From the IMG/VR virus record IMGVR_UViG_3300018080_000104, positions 62,001-126,000 of that record: 64,000 nucleotides of DNA; one strand, 5' to 3'. This stretch comes from a virus. Both the position numbers and the translations under genes were made by a program. The notes under the pieces were generated by a model. The model was not told the origin of the DNA. It ran no database searches and saw nothing but the letters and a program-made list of their open reading frames with translations. This document shows, one piece after another, positions 1 to 8,329 of the stretch (position 1 is the first letter of the stretch; each line of letters opens with the position of its first letter).

Positions 1-333
1 AGCCTTACCTATCACTGGCTGCAAGGCTAATTCATGCAGCGTTTGCAAACTGGCGATAGCCAAATTATTGACGAAGAAGGCTCCCATATCCTGACAAGTA
101 TCCGCTGGTGTTTCGACTACCGGCTCAGATGCCAAATACGTCTGCAAATTTCCAGATGCCACGCCGACACGCGACTGCTTTATGGCTAATTCAGAACAGA
201 CCAGGCCGACAAAATTCCAGAATACAGCATGGTCGACGTTGTCTTCGACAAATGCTAGCAGAATTTCCAACTGCTGTTCCAGCGACAGTTTATTTGTTGC
301 AGCTACGCTTTTGAATTCATCACTTAATGACAC
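1..333 (-). CDS. Hypothetical protein, 3' end cut by window edge
   Basis: An open frame of 111 codons runs off the left edge without a stop. The start is taken as GTG at 333 because a GAGGAG Shine-Dalgarno lies 8 nt upstream. The start overlaps the last codons of the preceding minus-strand gene by 14 nt, the usual coupling in this cluster. The visible part looks helical, with an acidic N-terminal third and a hydrophobic stretch (AVFWNFVGLV) near residue 40. No family is recognised. It belongs to the minus-strand operon of small genes that fills 1-8196. Confidence 0.65.
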   Translation of the reverse strand, partial: MSLSDEFKSVAATNKLSLEQQLEILLAFVEDNVDHAVFWNFVGLVCSELAIKQSRVGVASGNLQTYLASEPVVETPADTCQDMGAFFVNNLAIASLQTLHELALQPVIGKA

Positions 334-1195
334 AATCGGCGCTCCTCATTTTTCCAAACTGACTAAACAGGTGAACATTTCGCGTATAATTGAATAGCTG
401 CGCAACTGCGTTGGCGTCGCCGGCCATCCATTGCCGCGGATATCGCATTGCCCATCCGGTCCATATTGCCAACCGTCTCGGTGGCATGCTTGTTGCAACG
501 TTTACTACGGCCGGTTTTGGTGCTGTCCGCCAACTCTGCGGCACGACAGCTATGACAGACCGCCGTACTCGCCAATAGCCCACTATGCCCGTTGCCGCAA
601 TCGGATAATACAAAAATGGCTCAAGCGAATACCACATGTATCCGAGATATACGTCGGTCAGATAGCGGCGTCGTACCTTTTTCGTCAGTGGCTGATGCCG
701 TTTACGCAGCACGCAATCCATAGAATGCGAAGTGATACGCCCGGCACACATTTGTATGGCATCGTGCGTGGCATGCTTGTGCAGCATAGTAAACTGCACG
801 ATCTTATATGGAATGCCTGCCTGCGTCAGCTTCCCTATACAATCTTGCAACGATGTATAGACTTGCTCTGCCCGCCTTGCATGACAATACGGACATATGC
901 GACGCGTACACCGCTGTAGCGGAAAAGGCAATTTGATTGCACAGGGAGGACATCGCATTATGTATGCTAGTTTTGCTTCGTTCGCCAGCGATTCCATACC
1001 TGCCTCTTGGAGCTGCAATATTCGGCTATACCGCCAGCGTTTAATATGCGCCATGGCCTCGTCGCGGAGGGCCTTGCGCTTGACGTTGTAAGATAATACA
1101 GCCAAGGTCGACACGACGTCGACCAAGGCTGTATTAGATTTCGACCACGCCAATTTTGGCGCATCAGTTTTTTGCTGCGCCGTTTTCTTTTCCAT
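320..1195 (-). CDS. Hypothetical basic protein with Cys4 zinc-finger-like motif
   Basis: A 291-residue, Arg/Lys-rich protein with an ATG start. Around residues 80-105 it has two CxxC pairs (RCPPC and ICPYCH) with an extra Cys between them, the layout of a treble-clef or zinc-ribbon nucleic-acid-binding motif. The Cys cluster and basic charge suggest DNA or RNA binding, but no family is recognised. The layout is loosely like plasmid replication initiators, which is too weak to claim. The start overlaps the upstream gene by 32 nt and the end overlaps the downstream GTG-start gene, so the three are probably translationally coupled. Confidence 0.7.
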   Translation of the reverse strand: MEKKTAQQKTDAPKLAWSKSNTALVDVVSTLAVLSYNVKRKALRDEAMAHIKRWRYSRILQLQEAGMESLANEAKLAYIMRCPPCAIKLPFPLQRCTRRICPYCHARRAEQVYTSLQDCIGKLTQAGIPYKIVQFTMLHKHATHDAIQMCAGRITSHSMDCVLRKRHQPLTKKVRRRYLTDVYLGYMWYSLEPFLYYPIAATGIVGYWRVRRSVIAVVPQSWRTAPKPAVVNVATSMPPRRLAIWTGWAMRYPRQWMAGDANAVAQLFNYTRNVHLFSQFGKMRSADCVIK

Positions 1196-1592
1196 CCTTA
1201 TACGCCGCCTTCAGGGCCACATACAATACGTTAGATACCAGGTTGTTACAAAAGACTTCTCGCTTCAGTTTTGCTGCATAGCAAAGCTCTGTTACTAGGC
1301 CAGCCATAAGGCCAACCAGTCTCGCTTGTGCTTGCTCGTCGTCGACGTTATAGCCAATGGCGCTCAACATTGCCTTTTGTCCGTTATACCGATACATCCT
1401 TGCTTCCTCTTGCGTGACCGTTCGCGGAAACGTTTCCAGCTTTGCATCGCCCGCAAGGCGCGCCATCGCATCGCCGGCCTCGATTATGCTGTTGATTTTA
1501 TACGTCAGCTCGCGGCGCTCATTATCCGGCATTCGCGAATTCGTAAGACATGTACGGATGCGACACAGATCCTCGCGAGTTAGTCGTTGCAT
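1164..1592 (-). CDS. Hypothetical protein, 142 aa
   Basis: ATG start; overlaps the stop of the upstream gene by 13 nt and the start of the downstream gene by 32 nt. Predicted all-helical, with a charged N-terminus (residues 1-35) and a hydrophobic helix near residues 85-105 (LVGLMAGLVTELCYAAKL) that is too polar at its edges to be a clear membrane span. No family recognised. Confidence 0.7.
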   Translation of the reverse strand: MQRLTREDLCRIRTCLTNSRMPDNERRELTYKINSIIEAGDAMARLAGDAKLETFPRTVTQEEARMYRYNGQKAMLSAIGYNVDDEQAQARLVGLMAGLVTELCYAAKLKREVFCNNLVSNVLYVALKAAYKDGKENGAAKN

Positions 1593-1999
1593 GTTTCAAG
1601 CAACTGCGATGCAAGCGACCGCGCGATCTCACACAACTTGACTTGAACTTCAAGCAACTCGCGCTGCATTTTCCGCGCGCCCGTATTGGCGGCAGCCAGC
1701 TTGCTGCACGATTTTTCTGGCGCAGCTTCACGAGGAACACGGAGTGGGCCTACCGTAGGCAACACACACGTCACCTCCGCTGCTTGTTCCCGCATCCGCT
1801 TCGCAGGAAATTTCATTGCTTGTATGGCAGCCCGCTTTTTCCGCGCGCTCTTACGATAAGCGCTTATCACATTATCAACATACCCGCGTGTGACTTTGTG
1901 TTTGCTGCGTAGTGCCTGATAAATCCGCGCAGTCGTCCAATCCGGATTTCGCAAATAGAAACCCAGAATAATTTCCTTCTTCGTAGGCTTTTTGGCCAT
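1580..1999 (-). CDS. Hypothetical protein with N-terminal HTH-like segment
   Basis: A 139-residue basic protein. Its start is fixed by GAGGAG upstream of the ATG at 1999. Residues 5-45 (TARIYQALRSKHKVTRGYVD and flanks) look like a helix-turn-helix in which the second helix would read the DNA. The rest is Lys/Arg/Ala-rich and helical. A DNA-binding role is inferred only from this layout. Confidence 0.7.
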   Translation of the reverse strand: MAKKPTKKEIILGFYLRNPDWTTARIYQALRSKHKVTRGYVDNVISAYRKSARKKRAAIQAMKFPAKRMREQAAEVTCVLPTVGPLRVPREAAPEKSCSKLAAANTGARKMQRELLEVQVKLCEIARSLASQLLETCND

Positions 2000-2008
2000 T
2001 ATCTCTCC

Positions 2009-2332
2009 TCACCAGTGGTAATGATTTAGAAATGAACAATTTGGCATCGCTGCCGAAAAGCGAATTGCCGAAATATCGTGGTCGATTGCAATCGTCATGA
2101 TGAGTGTTACTGCGCTAGAAAACCCCGCAAACCTAATCGACTGCAACAGCGCATCTATGCTATCCTCGTCACGCGTCGTCGGTATCTGCACCCATAGCCC
2201 ATCAGCAGCTGGGTCGACCTGGAACAGCGGCGTCTCGTGCAGTTTATCAAAATCGCCTTCGGAAATATGGTGATTATTGATGCACCAATATTGATACACC
2301 ACCATGCGATCGTCTGGTAGTTTATTCAACAT
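2009..2332 (-). CDS. Hypothetical protein, 107 aa
   Basis: ATG at 2332 preceded by GGGGA. A TTG one codon further upstream is less likely. The middle carries a hydrophobic beta-rich stretch (SAVTLIMTIAIDHDISAIRF), so it is probably a small globular protein. Overlaps the upstream gene by 11 nt. No family recognised. Confidence 0.65.
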   Translation of the reverse strand: MLNKLPDDRMVVYQYWCINNHHISEGDFDKLHETPLFQVDPAADGLWVQIPTTRDEDSIDALLQSIRFAGFSSAVTLIMTIAIDHDISAIRFSAAMPNCSFLNHYHW

Positions 2333-2657
2333 CAAAATCCCCCGGTTTCCAGTTGTCGAGACAGACTAGATCCTCGCCGATATGTCGACCGGTCAGCGCC
2401 GCAAGCTGCTCCGCCGTACCGTCGTAATGCGTTATACGCAGTTCCGGATCAGGACAGCCCTTAGGACGCACAGCCGAATACGTACGATTCTTATACATCA
2501 CAACATAATCGGTCCCAAAGTTGTCCATAATGCCATTCAACAATACGGTAGAGTTGGGCCTCTTTTTCCGCATCGCAGCAACCAGCATCGATACCGTAAC
2601 CTCGGCGCGATCTGGTTTGTCGGTATCTTTTTTCGTTTTAGTCTTGATCTTTGGCAT
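2322..2657 (-). CDS. Hypothetical protein, 111 aa
   Basis: The start is taken at ATG 2657 (MPKIKTK...); a TTG at 2681 would lengthen the frame by eight residues but has no better ribosome site. A very basic N-terminus of about 20 residues is followed by a compact mixed alpha/beta region with DYVVMYKNRTYSAVRPKG. Function unknown. The start overlaps the end of the upstream gene by 20 nt. Confidence 0.65.
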   Translation of the reverse strand: MPKIKTKTKKDTDKPDRAEVTVSMLVAAMRKKRPNSTVLLNGIMDNFGTDYVVMYKNRTYSAVRPKGCPDPELRITHYDGTAEQLAALTGRHIGEDLVCLDNWKPGDFDVE

Positions 2658-2916
2658 GCTTCTCGCACATCCTTTCTGCAACGTTTCGGTTTGTTGTCCA
2701 TCGCTGCCGACTATCGATGAATGCCCAATGTCCGGCTACTGCCAGCAACGCACACCACCGCTTCCTGCGCTGTCCGCGCTTGCCGCGTTCGCACGCCAGT
2801 CCTGAAGTATGCGCTTCGACACGATATCGCCCGCAACGACTATCATACGCAATAGCTTCTCCGGTTGCCGTCGTTCGTTTTTTACCTCGTTTGAGCCATT
2901 CGATCTTGTTTTTCAT
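2638..2916 (-). CDS. Small basic hypothetical protein, 92 aa
   Basis: ATG start at 2916 with a weak purine-rich site. The protein is strongly basic (runs such as KRGKKR and RGKRGQRRKR), so nucleic acid binding is plausible but unproven. It overlaps the downstream gene and follows the 172-aa gene by 12 nt. Confidence 0.6.
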   Translation of the reverse strand: MKNKIEWLKRGKKRTTATGEAIAYDSRCGRYRVEAHTSGLACERGKRGQRRKRWCALLAVAGHWAFIDSRQRWTTNRNVAERMCEKHAKDQD

Positions 2917-2928
2917 TTTGCCCGCCCG

Positions 2929-3447
2929 TTATCCCGATTGGATTTTAACCCGCCGCAGACTTCGGCCAGTCTGTACTATCGGCACAGCCGCACCGAGTAC
3001 CATACAACGCTGGCTTTCAGTAAGCTCGCAATTGTATTTTTTCAAATATATTTCAATGCGGTTCAGGTCATATCTCCGATCCCCCGCAATCCGGTCTTCT
3101 CGCAACTGTCGGCGATATGCCTCTAAATCATCGATATGATCACGAGCATCCGTCGCAGTAATTGCGTCTATAGCTGCCAGCCCCTGTATTATGCGCGGAA
3201 CTATAGAAATATGCGTTTGCATTACTCTGGAAAAGCGTCGTCGCCTACGGAAGTTAGCAATGAACACACGACTATTTCGCTGCCGGCACAAAATTAAAGG
3301 CAAGCCAGCCTTGCGCGCATGCCAGCCGCCATCCACCGCCCATTCTCTATACCATATTTTCTGCTTCAGCTGACTAGGCGCGATATAATATATGCGCAAC
3401 CTATCAATTTCACCTACACATGATTCAAATGAAAGTGTTGTACTCAT
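2929..3447 (-). CDS. Hypothetical protein, 172 aa
   Basis: ATG start at 3447, inside TAGATG shared with the stop of the upstream gene. Residues 60-80 contain an Arg run (RRRRRF). A helical stretch follows (residues 90-140) and then a basic C-terminus. Not recognised. Confidence 0.65.
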   Translation of the reverse strand: MSTTLSFESCVGEIDRLRIYYIAPSQLKQKIWYREWAVDGGWHARKAGLPLILCRQRNSRVFIANFRRRRRFSRVMQTHISIVPRIIQGLAAIDAITATDARDHIDDLEAYRRQLREDRIAGDRRYDLNRIEIYLKKYNCELTESQRCMVLGAAVPIVQTGRSLRRVKIQSG

Positions 3448-3800
3448 CTACAGCCCATCGCCGCTTTAGCAATGGCGGCAGCCGCAATAGTCTGCTCGTC
3501 TTGCCACTGGCTCCGCTGCCTTCCGCATCGGTCTGCACAAGCCCTAAACAAATTCGGCACTGTTATAATGTTCTTCGCTATGCATGGATTTGCCGAACCG
3601 CGTGGAGTGTCGAATTTAAGCATTCGACTCGACAGCGAGACACTGACTTGCCATTTTGAATCATTCGGCACATAGAAAGCATACGCGGGGCCACCCGCTA
3701 ATGTCGCCTCCTCCACAGTAATCTGGTTGTCACTCAACATACGTATCCATACCCTACAAGCTTCCTCTAGAACTTCGCGGGCTTGCTCGACTTCGGACAT
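3444..3800 (-). CDS. Hypothetical protein, 118 aa
   Basis: ATG at 3800 with GGAGC 4-5 nt upstream. Acidic helical N-terminus (residues 1-30), then beta-rich residues 40-70 (YAFYVPNDSKWQVSVSLSSR). Three of the four Cys residues fall in the second half (one is at the N-terminus), not in a clear metal motif. Unknown function. Confidence 0.7.
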   Translation of the reverse strand: MSEVEQAREVLEEACRVWIRMLSDNQITVEEATLAGGPAYAFYVPNDSKWQVSVSLSSRMLKFDTPRGSANPCIAKNIITVPNLFRACADRCGRQRSQWQDEQTIAAAAIAKAAMGCR

Positions 3801-3815
3801 CGTTGCTCCTTTCTT

Positions 3816-4010
3816 TCAGGATTCTTGTTTTTCCGGCGCAACTTCGCAGTTTACCCAGTTTACCAGATTTGACAGCTCCATTACCATTGGGAGCGCATTG
3901 ACACTAATAAAGTGACTAGTCACTTTATTGGTTCTTCTAAGATTCTCCTTACAGAGAATCTTATAGCGGCTGACGCCGATCTCTTTTAATTGAACGCATA
4001 CAAGCGCCAT
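3816..4010 (-). CDS. Small hypothetical protein, 64 aa
   Basis: The frame is open from 4052 (GTG) but neither upstream candidate has a well-placed ribosome site; ATG 4010 is the more conservative choice and avoids overlap with the upstream gene. The product has no recognisable domain. The gene could also begin at GTG 4052, overlapping the previous stop by 16 nt. Confidence 0.5.
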   Translation of the reverse strand: MALVCVQLKEIGVSRYKILCKENLRRTNKVTSHFISVNALPMVMELSNLVNWVNCEVAPEKQES

Positions 4011-4036
4011 GTACGAATTTGTCTGCCGACAGACAA

Positions 4037-4462
4037 TTATTTGCACGAACACCCGATGCGCGCCAGCTCCGATATGATTTCCCCCTTTGTGTGGGGTAAG
4101 AGGTAGTAGTTAAAGACCTGCTGCAAATTATGATAGATATCAATCCATTCATTGCGTGTCATCTTGCAACGAAGTTCTAATCCCAACGGCCAACGAACCA
4201 AGAATTCATAATTCTCTCTTGTCGAAGCGCCCACACCGAAAACGACGCAATGTGAATGTTGTACGATACAGTTACTACCGGACACGATCCACGAAAAATG
4301 GACGTCGCCATTACGATTGCCAATAACATTATCGCCTTCGAAATGGGCCACATGACAGGCTTCACAGACATACGTATCAAGTTGTAGCATCTGTAACTGT
4401 GTGAAGTGCGAAGCAATAGGGCTAATTGCTGTAAAGATTTCCTTGTAGTCAGCCGTGCTCAT
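4037..4462 (-). CDS. Hypothetical protein with a CxxCH motif, 141 aa
   Basis: ATG start overlapping the upstream stop by 4 nt (ATGA). Residues 30-45 contain YVCEACHVAHFEGDNVIG, a CxxCH followed by an Asp- and Asn-containing turn that resembles half of an HNH-type zinc finger. A C-terminal CSC could complete metal binding. A full HNH core is not visible, so the function is left open. Confidence 0.7.
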   Translation of the reverse strand: MSTADYKEIFTAISPIASHFTQLQMLQLDTYVCEACHVAHFEGDNVIGNRNGDVHFSWIVSGSNCIVQHSHCVVFGVGASTRENYEFLVRWPLGLELRCKMTRNEWIDIYHNLQQVFNYYLLPHTKGEIISELARIGCSCK

Positions 4463-4929
4463 TTTTCTGGTAGCAGTTCAAGCGATTCGAAAGGCTCGAT
4501 TTCTGTATTGCATCGTGGACAACGATCGTTACACATGCACGACCAGACATCTTCCCATTCTTTACCGCACGTACATCGGTAGCGGTTTCGATAGAATGTC
4601 TTGTCCGAACATTCGTCTTCGATAATCCGACGGTAGTCGTTTTCATCAAGTTGGTATGAATCAAATGGCAATTCTTCGAGCGGTGTTATAGCAAGTGCTA
4701 CTATACAAAAACCATCATTGGCTTTCCAGACTGCTTTACTGAATCGTTCGGTAAACGCTTCTTCTGTTTCACCGCCGCACAGAGTGCTGTCGGCTAAAGC
4801 AGTAAGACCACCTTCGTATTCATGCCAATCGTCAAATGGCCATTCTGCGCTAGCGGCAGCTTTGATTTCTTCAAAACGCGACGGATTCGCTGCCTTGATA
4901 GTCACGTACATCCCGTAACTTCTGCTCAT
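4459..4929 (-). CDS. Hypothetical protein with C-terminal zinc ribbon
   Basis: A 156-residue acidic protein; ATG preceded by GGAAACGAA. Residues 118-145 hold CTCG, CMC and CPRC clusters, the pattern of a zinc ribbon, while the N-terminal two thirds is acidic and likely alpha/beta. Function unknown. Neighbouring genes overlap by 4 nt on both sides. Confidence 0.75.
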   Translation of the reverse strand: MSRSYGMYVTIKAANPSRFEEIKAAASAEWPFDDWHEYEGGLTALADSTLCGGETEEAFTERFSKAVWKANDGFCIVALAITPLEELPFDSYQLDENDYRRIIEDECSDKTFYRNRYRCTCGKEWEDVWSCMCNDRCPRCNTEIEPFESLELLPEK

Positions 4930-5360
4930 TTCGTTTCCTTTTTCGTTTGGCTCTTATCTGGCGGCGCTATACGGAATTTCTCATCGGATTCGCAAACAAC
5001 AAACCCGTCGAGACGATCTTGTCGATCTGCGGCCAGTTTTATGAGTCGCGTAAGCGCTTGTGCGGCTTCTCGATTGCCGAGGTCTTTTTTCAGCTGCAAG
5101 AACATTACATTGTCATAAGTATGTTCGGCGTACGGCAAATTGCATCTTGGATATGCGCACGGAATGGTATTTATTGTCGCATTGCCCAGCATTCCGCCAC
5201 AGTGGTCCGAAGCGTGCTGTACATGCTTCGGACCCACTGTGAACGGATGCGGCTTGTGGTTCACACCAAACAAGTCTTTAACGACAAATTCGTCTTCGAC
5301 CAGTGTTTGGTATGCCGCGAGCGTATCAGCATCAAGATGCGTCGTCATTGTTGTCGGCAT
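4926..5360 (-). CDS. Hypothetical protein, about 144 aa
   Basis: A much longer frame extends to 5561, but that part overlaps the upstream gene out of frame. The start is set at ATG 5360 (MPTTMTTHLD), with ATG 5348 as an equal alternative. The core contains a His/Cys-rich segment (HVQHASDHCGGMLG, then CAYPRC) that could bind metal. No family recognised. Confidence 0.65.
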   Translation of the reverse strand: MPTTMTTHLDADTLAAYQTLVEDEFVVKDLFGVNHKPHPFTVGPKHVQHASDHCGGMLGNATINTIPCAYPRCNLPYAEHTYDNVMFLQLKKDLGNREAAQALTRLIKLAADRQDRLDGFVVCESDEKFRIAPPDKSQTKKETK

Positions 5361-5778
5361 CTGCTGGCAGTCCGGTGATCGGATCAACCATATCAATATT
5401 TTCTGCTGTAATTGGCGTGTTTTCGTTGTGTGGAATGTCCAACGGAATTCCCTCTTTTTCGATTGCTGCTTCGAGCCTGGTAACTTTGGTAGCAAGCCGC
5501 AAAACTTGTTTTTCCAGAACCGCGATGCGTTGCTTCGACGTTTTTGTGTTTTTCCGGCCACAGACTGTCGGCCAAGGTCGCTTGAAATCGTGTTTCATGG
5601 CGTGACTGATAGTTGCTGGCGAGATAGGGAAGCCGAACTTTTTAGAAGCTTCTATAGCAAATGCTTCTAGTGTGGGCCGCTCTTTTTCGATGCGCGGAAT
5701 TTGCGTTTCGACCCAATTACCGACAAGGCGGTAAAGGTGGGCGGGTAATCTACGCAGTTTGGCGTCTGCCGTACTCAT
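5332..5778 (-). CDS. Putative DNA-binding protein with HTH and coiled coil
   Basis: 148 residues. Residues 38-62 (AIEASKKFGFPISPATISHA) match a helix-turn-helix layout, and residues 78-108 form a heptad-like coiled coil (RIAVLEKQVLRLATKVTRLE), suggesting a dimeric regulator. The C-terminus is acidic. The start is ATG 5778, overlapping the upstream gene by 4 nt. Function inferred from shape only. Confidence 0.7.
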   Translation of the reverse strand: MSTADAKLRRLPAHLYRLVGNWVETQIPRIEKERPTLEAFAIEASKKFGFPISPATISHAMKHDFKRPWPTVCGRKNTKTSKQRIAVLEKQVLRLATKVTRLEAAIEKEGIPLDIPHNENTPITAENIDMVDPITGLPADADNNDDAS

Positions 5779-6209
5779 TCTCCTTCGTGTTGTGGCGAAT
5801 GTAAAAACGATTCATCTAAATCCTCTTTGGCAATAGGTAACGGGCGCAACCGCCCTGCTTTAGCCTGCGCACGGCGACGAACGGCGTAGCGGCCGTGCTG
5901 CTGTCGTGGTAATAGTCCTCGTAGTACGGCCAAGCCGGCATCTCCGTGCTTTGCATACACGATATCCCCCAAAGATTGTGATCTGTCTTTGAGCACTATA
6001 TCGATAAAAGCTTCCGGATCAAACGGCTTGGCATTTGTGCGCCAGACGGACATAAGACGGACATCAAACAGCGCCCGAAAAGCAAGAGACCATTCAGCCC
6101 GCAGCATCGCATTTCGTACTATGCACTTTGCGAGCTTTGAGTTTGCGGCTTTTCGCTTTATTGCCCTTGCTGCCCTTGCTGCTTTTGTTGTCTTTTTTCT
6201 CTTTACCAT
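5775..6209 (-). CDS. Basic hypothetical protein, 144 aa
   Basis: Start chosen at ATG 6209 because GGAGAG lies 6 nt upstream. The N-terminal 30 residues are almost entirely Lys/Arg/Ala, as in DNA-binding tails; the rest is helical. It overlaps the 3' end of the 374-aa gene by 116 nt in another frame, an unusually long overlap whose shared DNA encodes basic tails in both proteins. Confidence 0.65.
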   Translation of the reverse strand: MVKRKKTTKAARAARAIKRKAANSKLAKCIVRNAMLRAEWSLAFRALFDVRLMSVWRTNAKPFDPEAFIDIVLKDRSQSLGDIVYAKHGDAGLAVLRGLLPRQQHGRYAVRRRAQAKAGRLRPLPIAKEDLDESFLHSPQHEGE

Positions 6210-7218
6210 TGCGGCTCTCCGTAAGCGGCAGTTTCCAGATTGCAATGCACATTTTTTTAGGCGTACTAGCCCGCGGCATCTTTTGTCGGCACTCGCGATC
6301 AAGCCATTTTAGCAGCCTGATATATCTCTTTTGTTCCTGCTCAGCTTGCTTAATCCTGGCCGGAGATCTGCCTCGTTGCTCTTCTGCGTGCTTTTTGACT
6401 TCTGTCCAGAGATGTTTGCGCCAAATACACGTTGGCCATGCTTTAACAAGCGCATGAAATTGTGATAAACAGCGATGCTTGTTATGCCCAAATAGCGTAT
6501 TGAATCGGACGACTTCCTCAGCGAGGATTTCTACTGTAGTTAGATAACTGTCGTCACCGTATAGATAATCAATACTGCCAATCCGCAGTTTAGATTTTCG
6601 ACACAGCTGTTGCATAGCTACAAACACGTTTGCTATATGCCGTGTTTTATCAGGGTGCTTCAGTCTTTCGTTCTTACGCTTAGTCTCTGCTGCCTTTAGG
6701 GCTGCTTTGACGCCTTTCGGATTCCACTTTAGTGTGTACCACACGCGTGGTGGCAACTGTGTACAGCCGTAGTAGTAACGGCCGAATCGAATCGAAATAC
6801 CGGCATCTTGCAATGACTTGCGAATAGAGCCCCTGGCCCCCAGTTGATAACGACTATAAACACTGGCATCGAGTTTGACTTCTTTCAGCTCCGCGACGGT
6901 AGCAACTAAACATTGAAAGTCTTTGCATCCGTTATAATCAACATACCGCCCGGGACTTTCTACAATCGTAAATTTTATATCAGCGTCTAGCGCCCGGGAC
7001 ATCTGGCTGCCGTAGTCGTACCCTCTCCCGCTTAAACAGACACGACTTAAATTTAGATGCGGCGCTGGATACTTCGTATCAAGCTTTTGGATAGCTTCGC
7101 CAACGGTCTCTGCAAAAAGAACATCGTCGGGATCGCTGGCAATAATGTCATCCCGACGGGGTGTGGCATGCCACACCCCGTCGGAATTTTTTACTATAGC
7201 CCAAGTCGTCTTGGTCAT
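6094..7218 (-). CDS. Hypothetical protein, 374 aa
   Basis: ATG at 7218 overlaps the stop of the next upstream gene. Residues 1-200 look like a mixed alpha/beta globular region (WAIVKNSDGVWHATPRRDD at the start), residues 200-320 are helical, and the last 40 residues are a Lys/Ser repeat-like basic tail (KGSKGNKAKSRKLKARK). The family is not recognised. The tail-coding DNA is shared with the next gene. Confidence 0.7.
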   Translation of the reverse strand: MTKTTWAIVKNSDGVWHATPRRDDIIASDPDDVLFAETVGEAIQKLDTKYPAPHLNLSRVCLSGRGYDYGSQMSRALDADIKFTIVESPGRYVDYNGCKDFQCLVATVAELKEVKLDASVYSRYQLGARGSIRKSLQDAGISIRFGRYYYGCTQLPPRVWYTLKWNPKGVKAALKAAETKRKNERLKHPDKTRHIANVFVAMQQLCRKSKLRIGSIDYLYGDDSYLTTVEILAEEVVRFNTLFGHNKHRCLSQFHALVKAWPTCIWRKHLWTEVKKHAEEQRGRSPARIKQAEQEQKRYIRLLKWLDRECRQKMPRASTPKKMCIAIWKLPLTESRNGKEKKDNKSSKGSKGNKAKSRKLKARKVHSTKCDAAG

Positions 7219-7892
7219 TAGACGGGGATGTTCATAATGCGTTGCGTGATGTTGTTACCGATGATCTCGATCATCTCGCGACCTTCCACCGTCTTAGCCG
7301 CTTGGCTGGCTGCCAATTCTCCGGTGATGGTCTCTTCCAGCTCCGGCACTTTAGACAGCCGTTTGTGCCATGCGAGCTGTTGATTTTTGATCACTTCGAT
7401 GGCTTCACCCACAGCTTCGATTTTCTTAGCTGTAGTAAGCATGCCGGCCGTCGTTTTGACGGTGAACGGCACGCTGCAAACGTTTTCACTGGCAAGTGTG
7501 CGCTGTCGGAAAACTACGCGCACTTCAAGTGCTTTGGTCTTAGTGCGTGGGTTGCCCGGCATTTCCAGCTCGTATTCAACTTTGTGTCCAAAAGCAGCCA
7601 GTGCTAATGTCATTTCGTCTGCCGGTCCCGTTGCCGCCTTCTTTACGCGCGTCGCAACAGTATCGCTTAGTTTGTCTGCGAGCTCTTTGCGCTGTTTGTC
7701 GAGCTTGTCGATTTCGGCGCGACATTTGGCCAGCTCCTTGTTGACAAGGCTCTTGGCCCCACTCCGAAAGATTGCCATAATCTGGTCGGTTTGCAATGCA
7801 ACTTGTAGACTGATTTGTCCTTCGTGTGTTTCCGGGACAACCAATTCCGTGCTGGTCGTTTTTGCTGATGCGCTTTTCTTAGCTTTTGCCAT
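7218..7892 (-). CDS. Hypothetical coiled-coil protein, 224 aa
   Basis: Start at ATG 7892 (MAKAKKSAS) because GGAG is 7 nt upstream. A basic N-terminus precedes a coiled coil at about residues 40-85 (KCRAEIDKLDKQRKELADKL). A beta-rich middle follows (VEYELEMPG, LEVRVVFRQR) and then a second helical segment. The arrangement recalls small phage proteins of recombination loci, but nothing specific is seen. Confidence 0.7.
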   Translation of the reverse strand: MAKAKKSASAKTTSTELVVPETHEGQISLQVALQTDQIMAIFRSGAKSLVNKELAKCRAEIDKLDKQRKELADKLSDTVATRVKKAATGPADEMTLALAAFGHKVEYELEMPGNPRTKTKALEVRVVFRQRTLASENVCSVPFTVKTTAGMLTTAKKIEAVGEAIEVIKNQQLAWHKRLSKVPELEETITGELAASQAAKTVEGREMIEIIGNNITQRIMNIPV

Positions 7893-8196
7893 CTTGTTTC
7901 TCCGAATTCTTGTTTCGCTTGTTGTAAAACGCTTCCCACAGTGAGACATCGGTTACGAAGTCCAGCGGATCCATGCCCGCAACGACGCGGCGACTTCCGC
8001 GAAGAACAATAATTGTCGTCCGGCCATCATACTGCATGGCATGCTCGCCGATAACGACATACGGACTGGGCTTCGGACCAGACGCATAGCGAAAATACAC
8101 TATATCGCCGCGCTTGATCGATACGTTGTCTCCCGTAACAATTTTCTTGGACGGAAGCTTGGTAAACTTCACGCCCGGGCATAGATCTCTGAGCAT
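7879..8196 (-). CDS. Hypothetical beta-rich protein, 105 aa
   Basis: ATG 8196 with AAGGA 7 nt upstream. Residues 18-70 are a run of short beta strands (VSIKRGDIVYFRY, PYVVIGEHAM, TTIIVLRGSR) consistent with a small SH3-like barrel. First gene downstream of a conserved 45-nt intergenic motif (8265-8309), so it may begin a transcription unit. Confidence 0.7.
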   Translation of the reverse strand: MLRDLCPGVKFTKLPSKKIVTGDNVSIKRGDIVYFRYASGPKPSPYVVIGEHAMQYDGRTTIIVLRGSRRVVAGMDPLDFVTDVSLWEAFYNKRNKNSEKQDGKS

Positions 8197-8264
8197 AATT
8201 CAGTCCTTAAAATTGGTTTGCTTGGTAGCGACCGCCGAAAATGCAAGATCGGATAAGCAGTAAG

Positions 8265-8309
8265 ATAGTGTCGGGGCTTGCTGATAAGTTCCGACGGTTT
8301 CTGACTCGC
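8265..8309 (-). promoter_or_regulatory. Conserved intergenic motif, copy 1
   Basis: This 45-nt block, in the only intergenic gap between LigA and the 105-aa gene, is about 75% identical to a block at 20011-20058 in the other long intergenic gap of the left arm. On the minus strand both contain CCGACACTAT followed by TTA-rich DNA. Both lie 30-70 nt upstream of a minus-strand start codon, so a phage promoter or operator is likely. No sigma-70 consensus is evident. Confidence 0.45.
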
Positions 8310-8329
8310 ATTCATCCTTGTGGAAGCCA

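Noticed and set aside
320-1195. Rolling-circle replication initiator
   Set aside because: Only the Cys4 layout is reminiscent; no HUH motif or catalytic tyrosine context was found.
4926-5561. 211-aa version of the gene ending at 4926
   Set aside because: The first 67 codons overlap the HTH/coiled-coil gene out of frame and are basic and repeat-like as shadow frames are.
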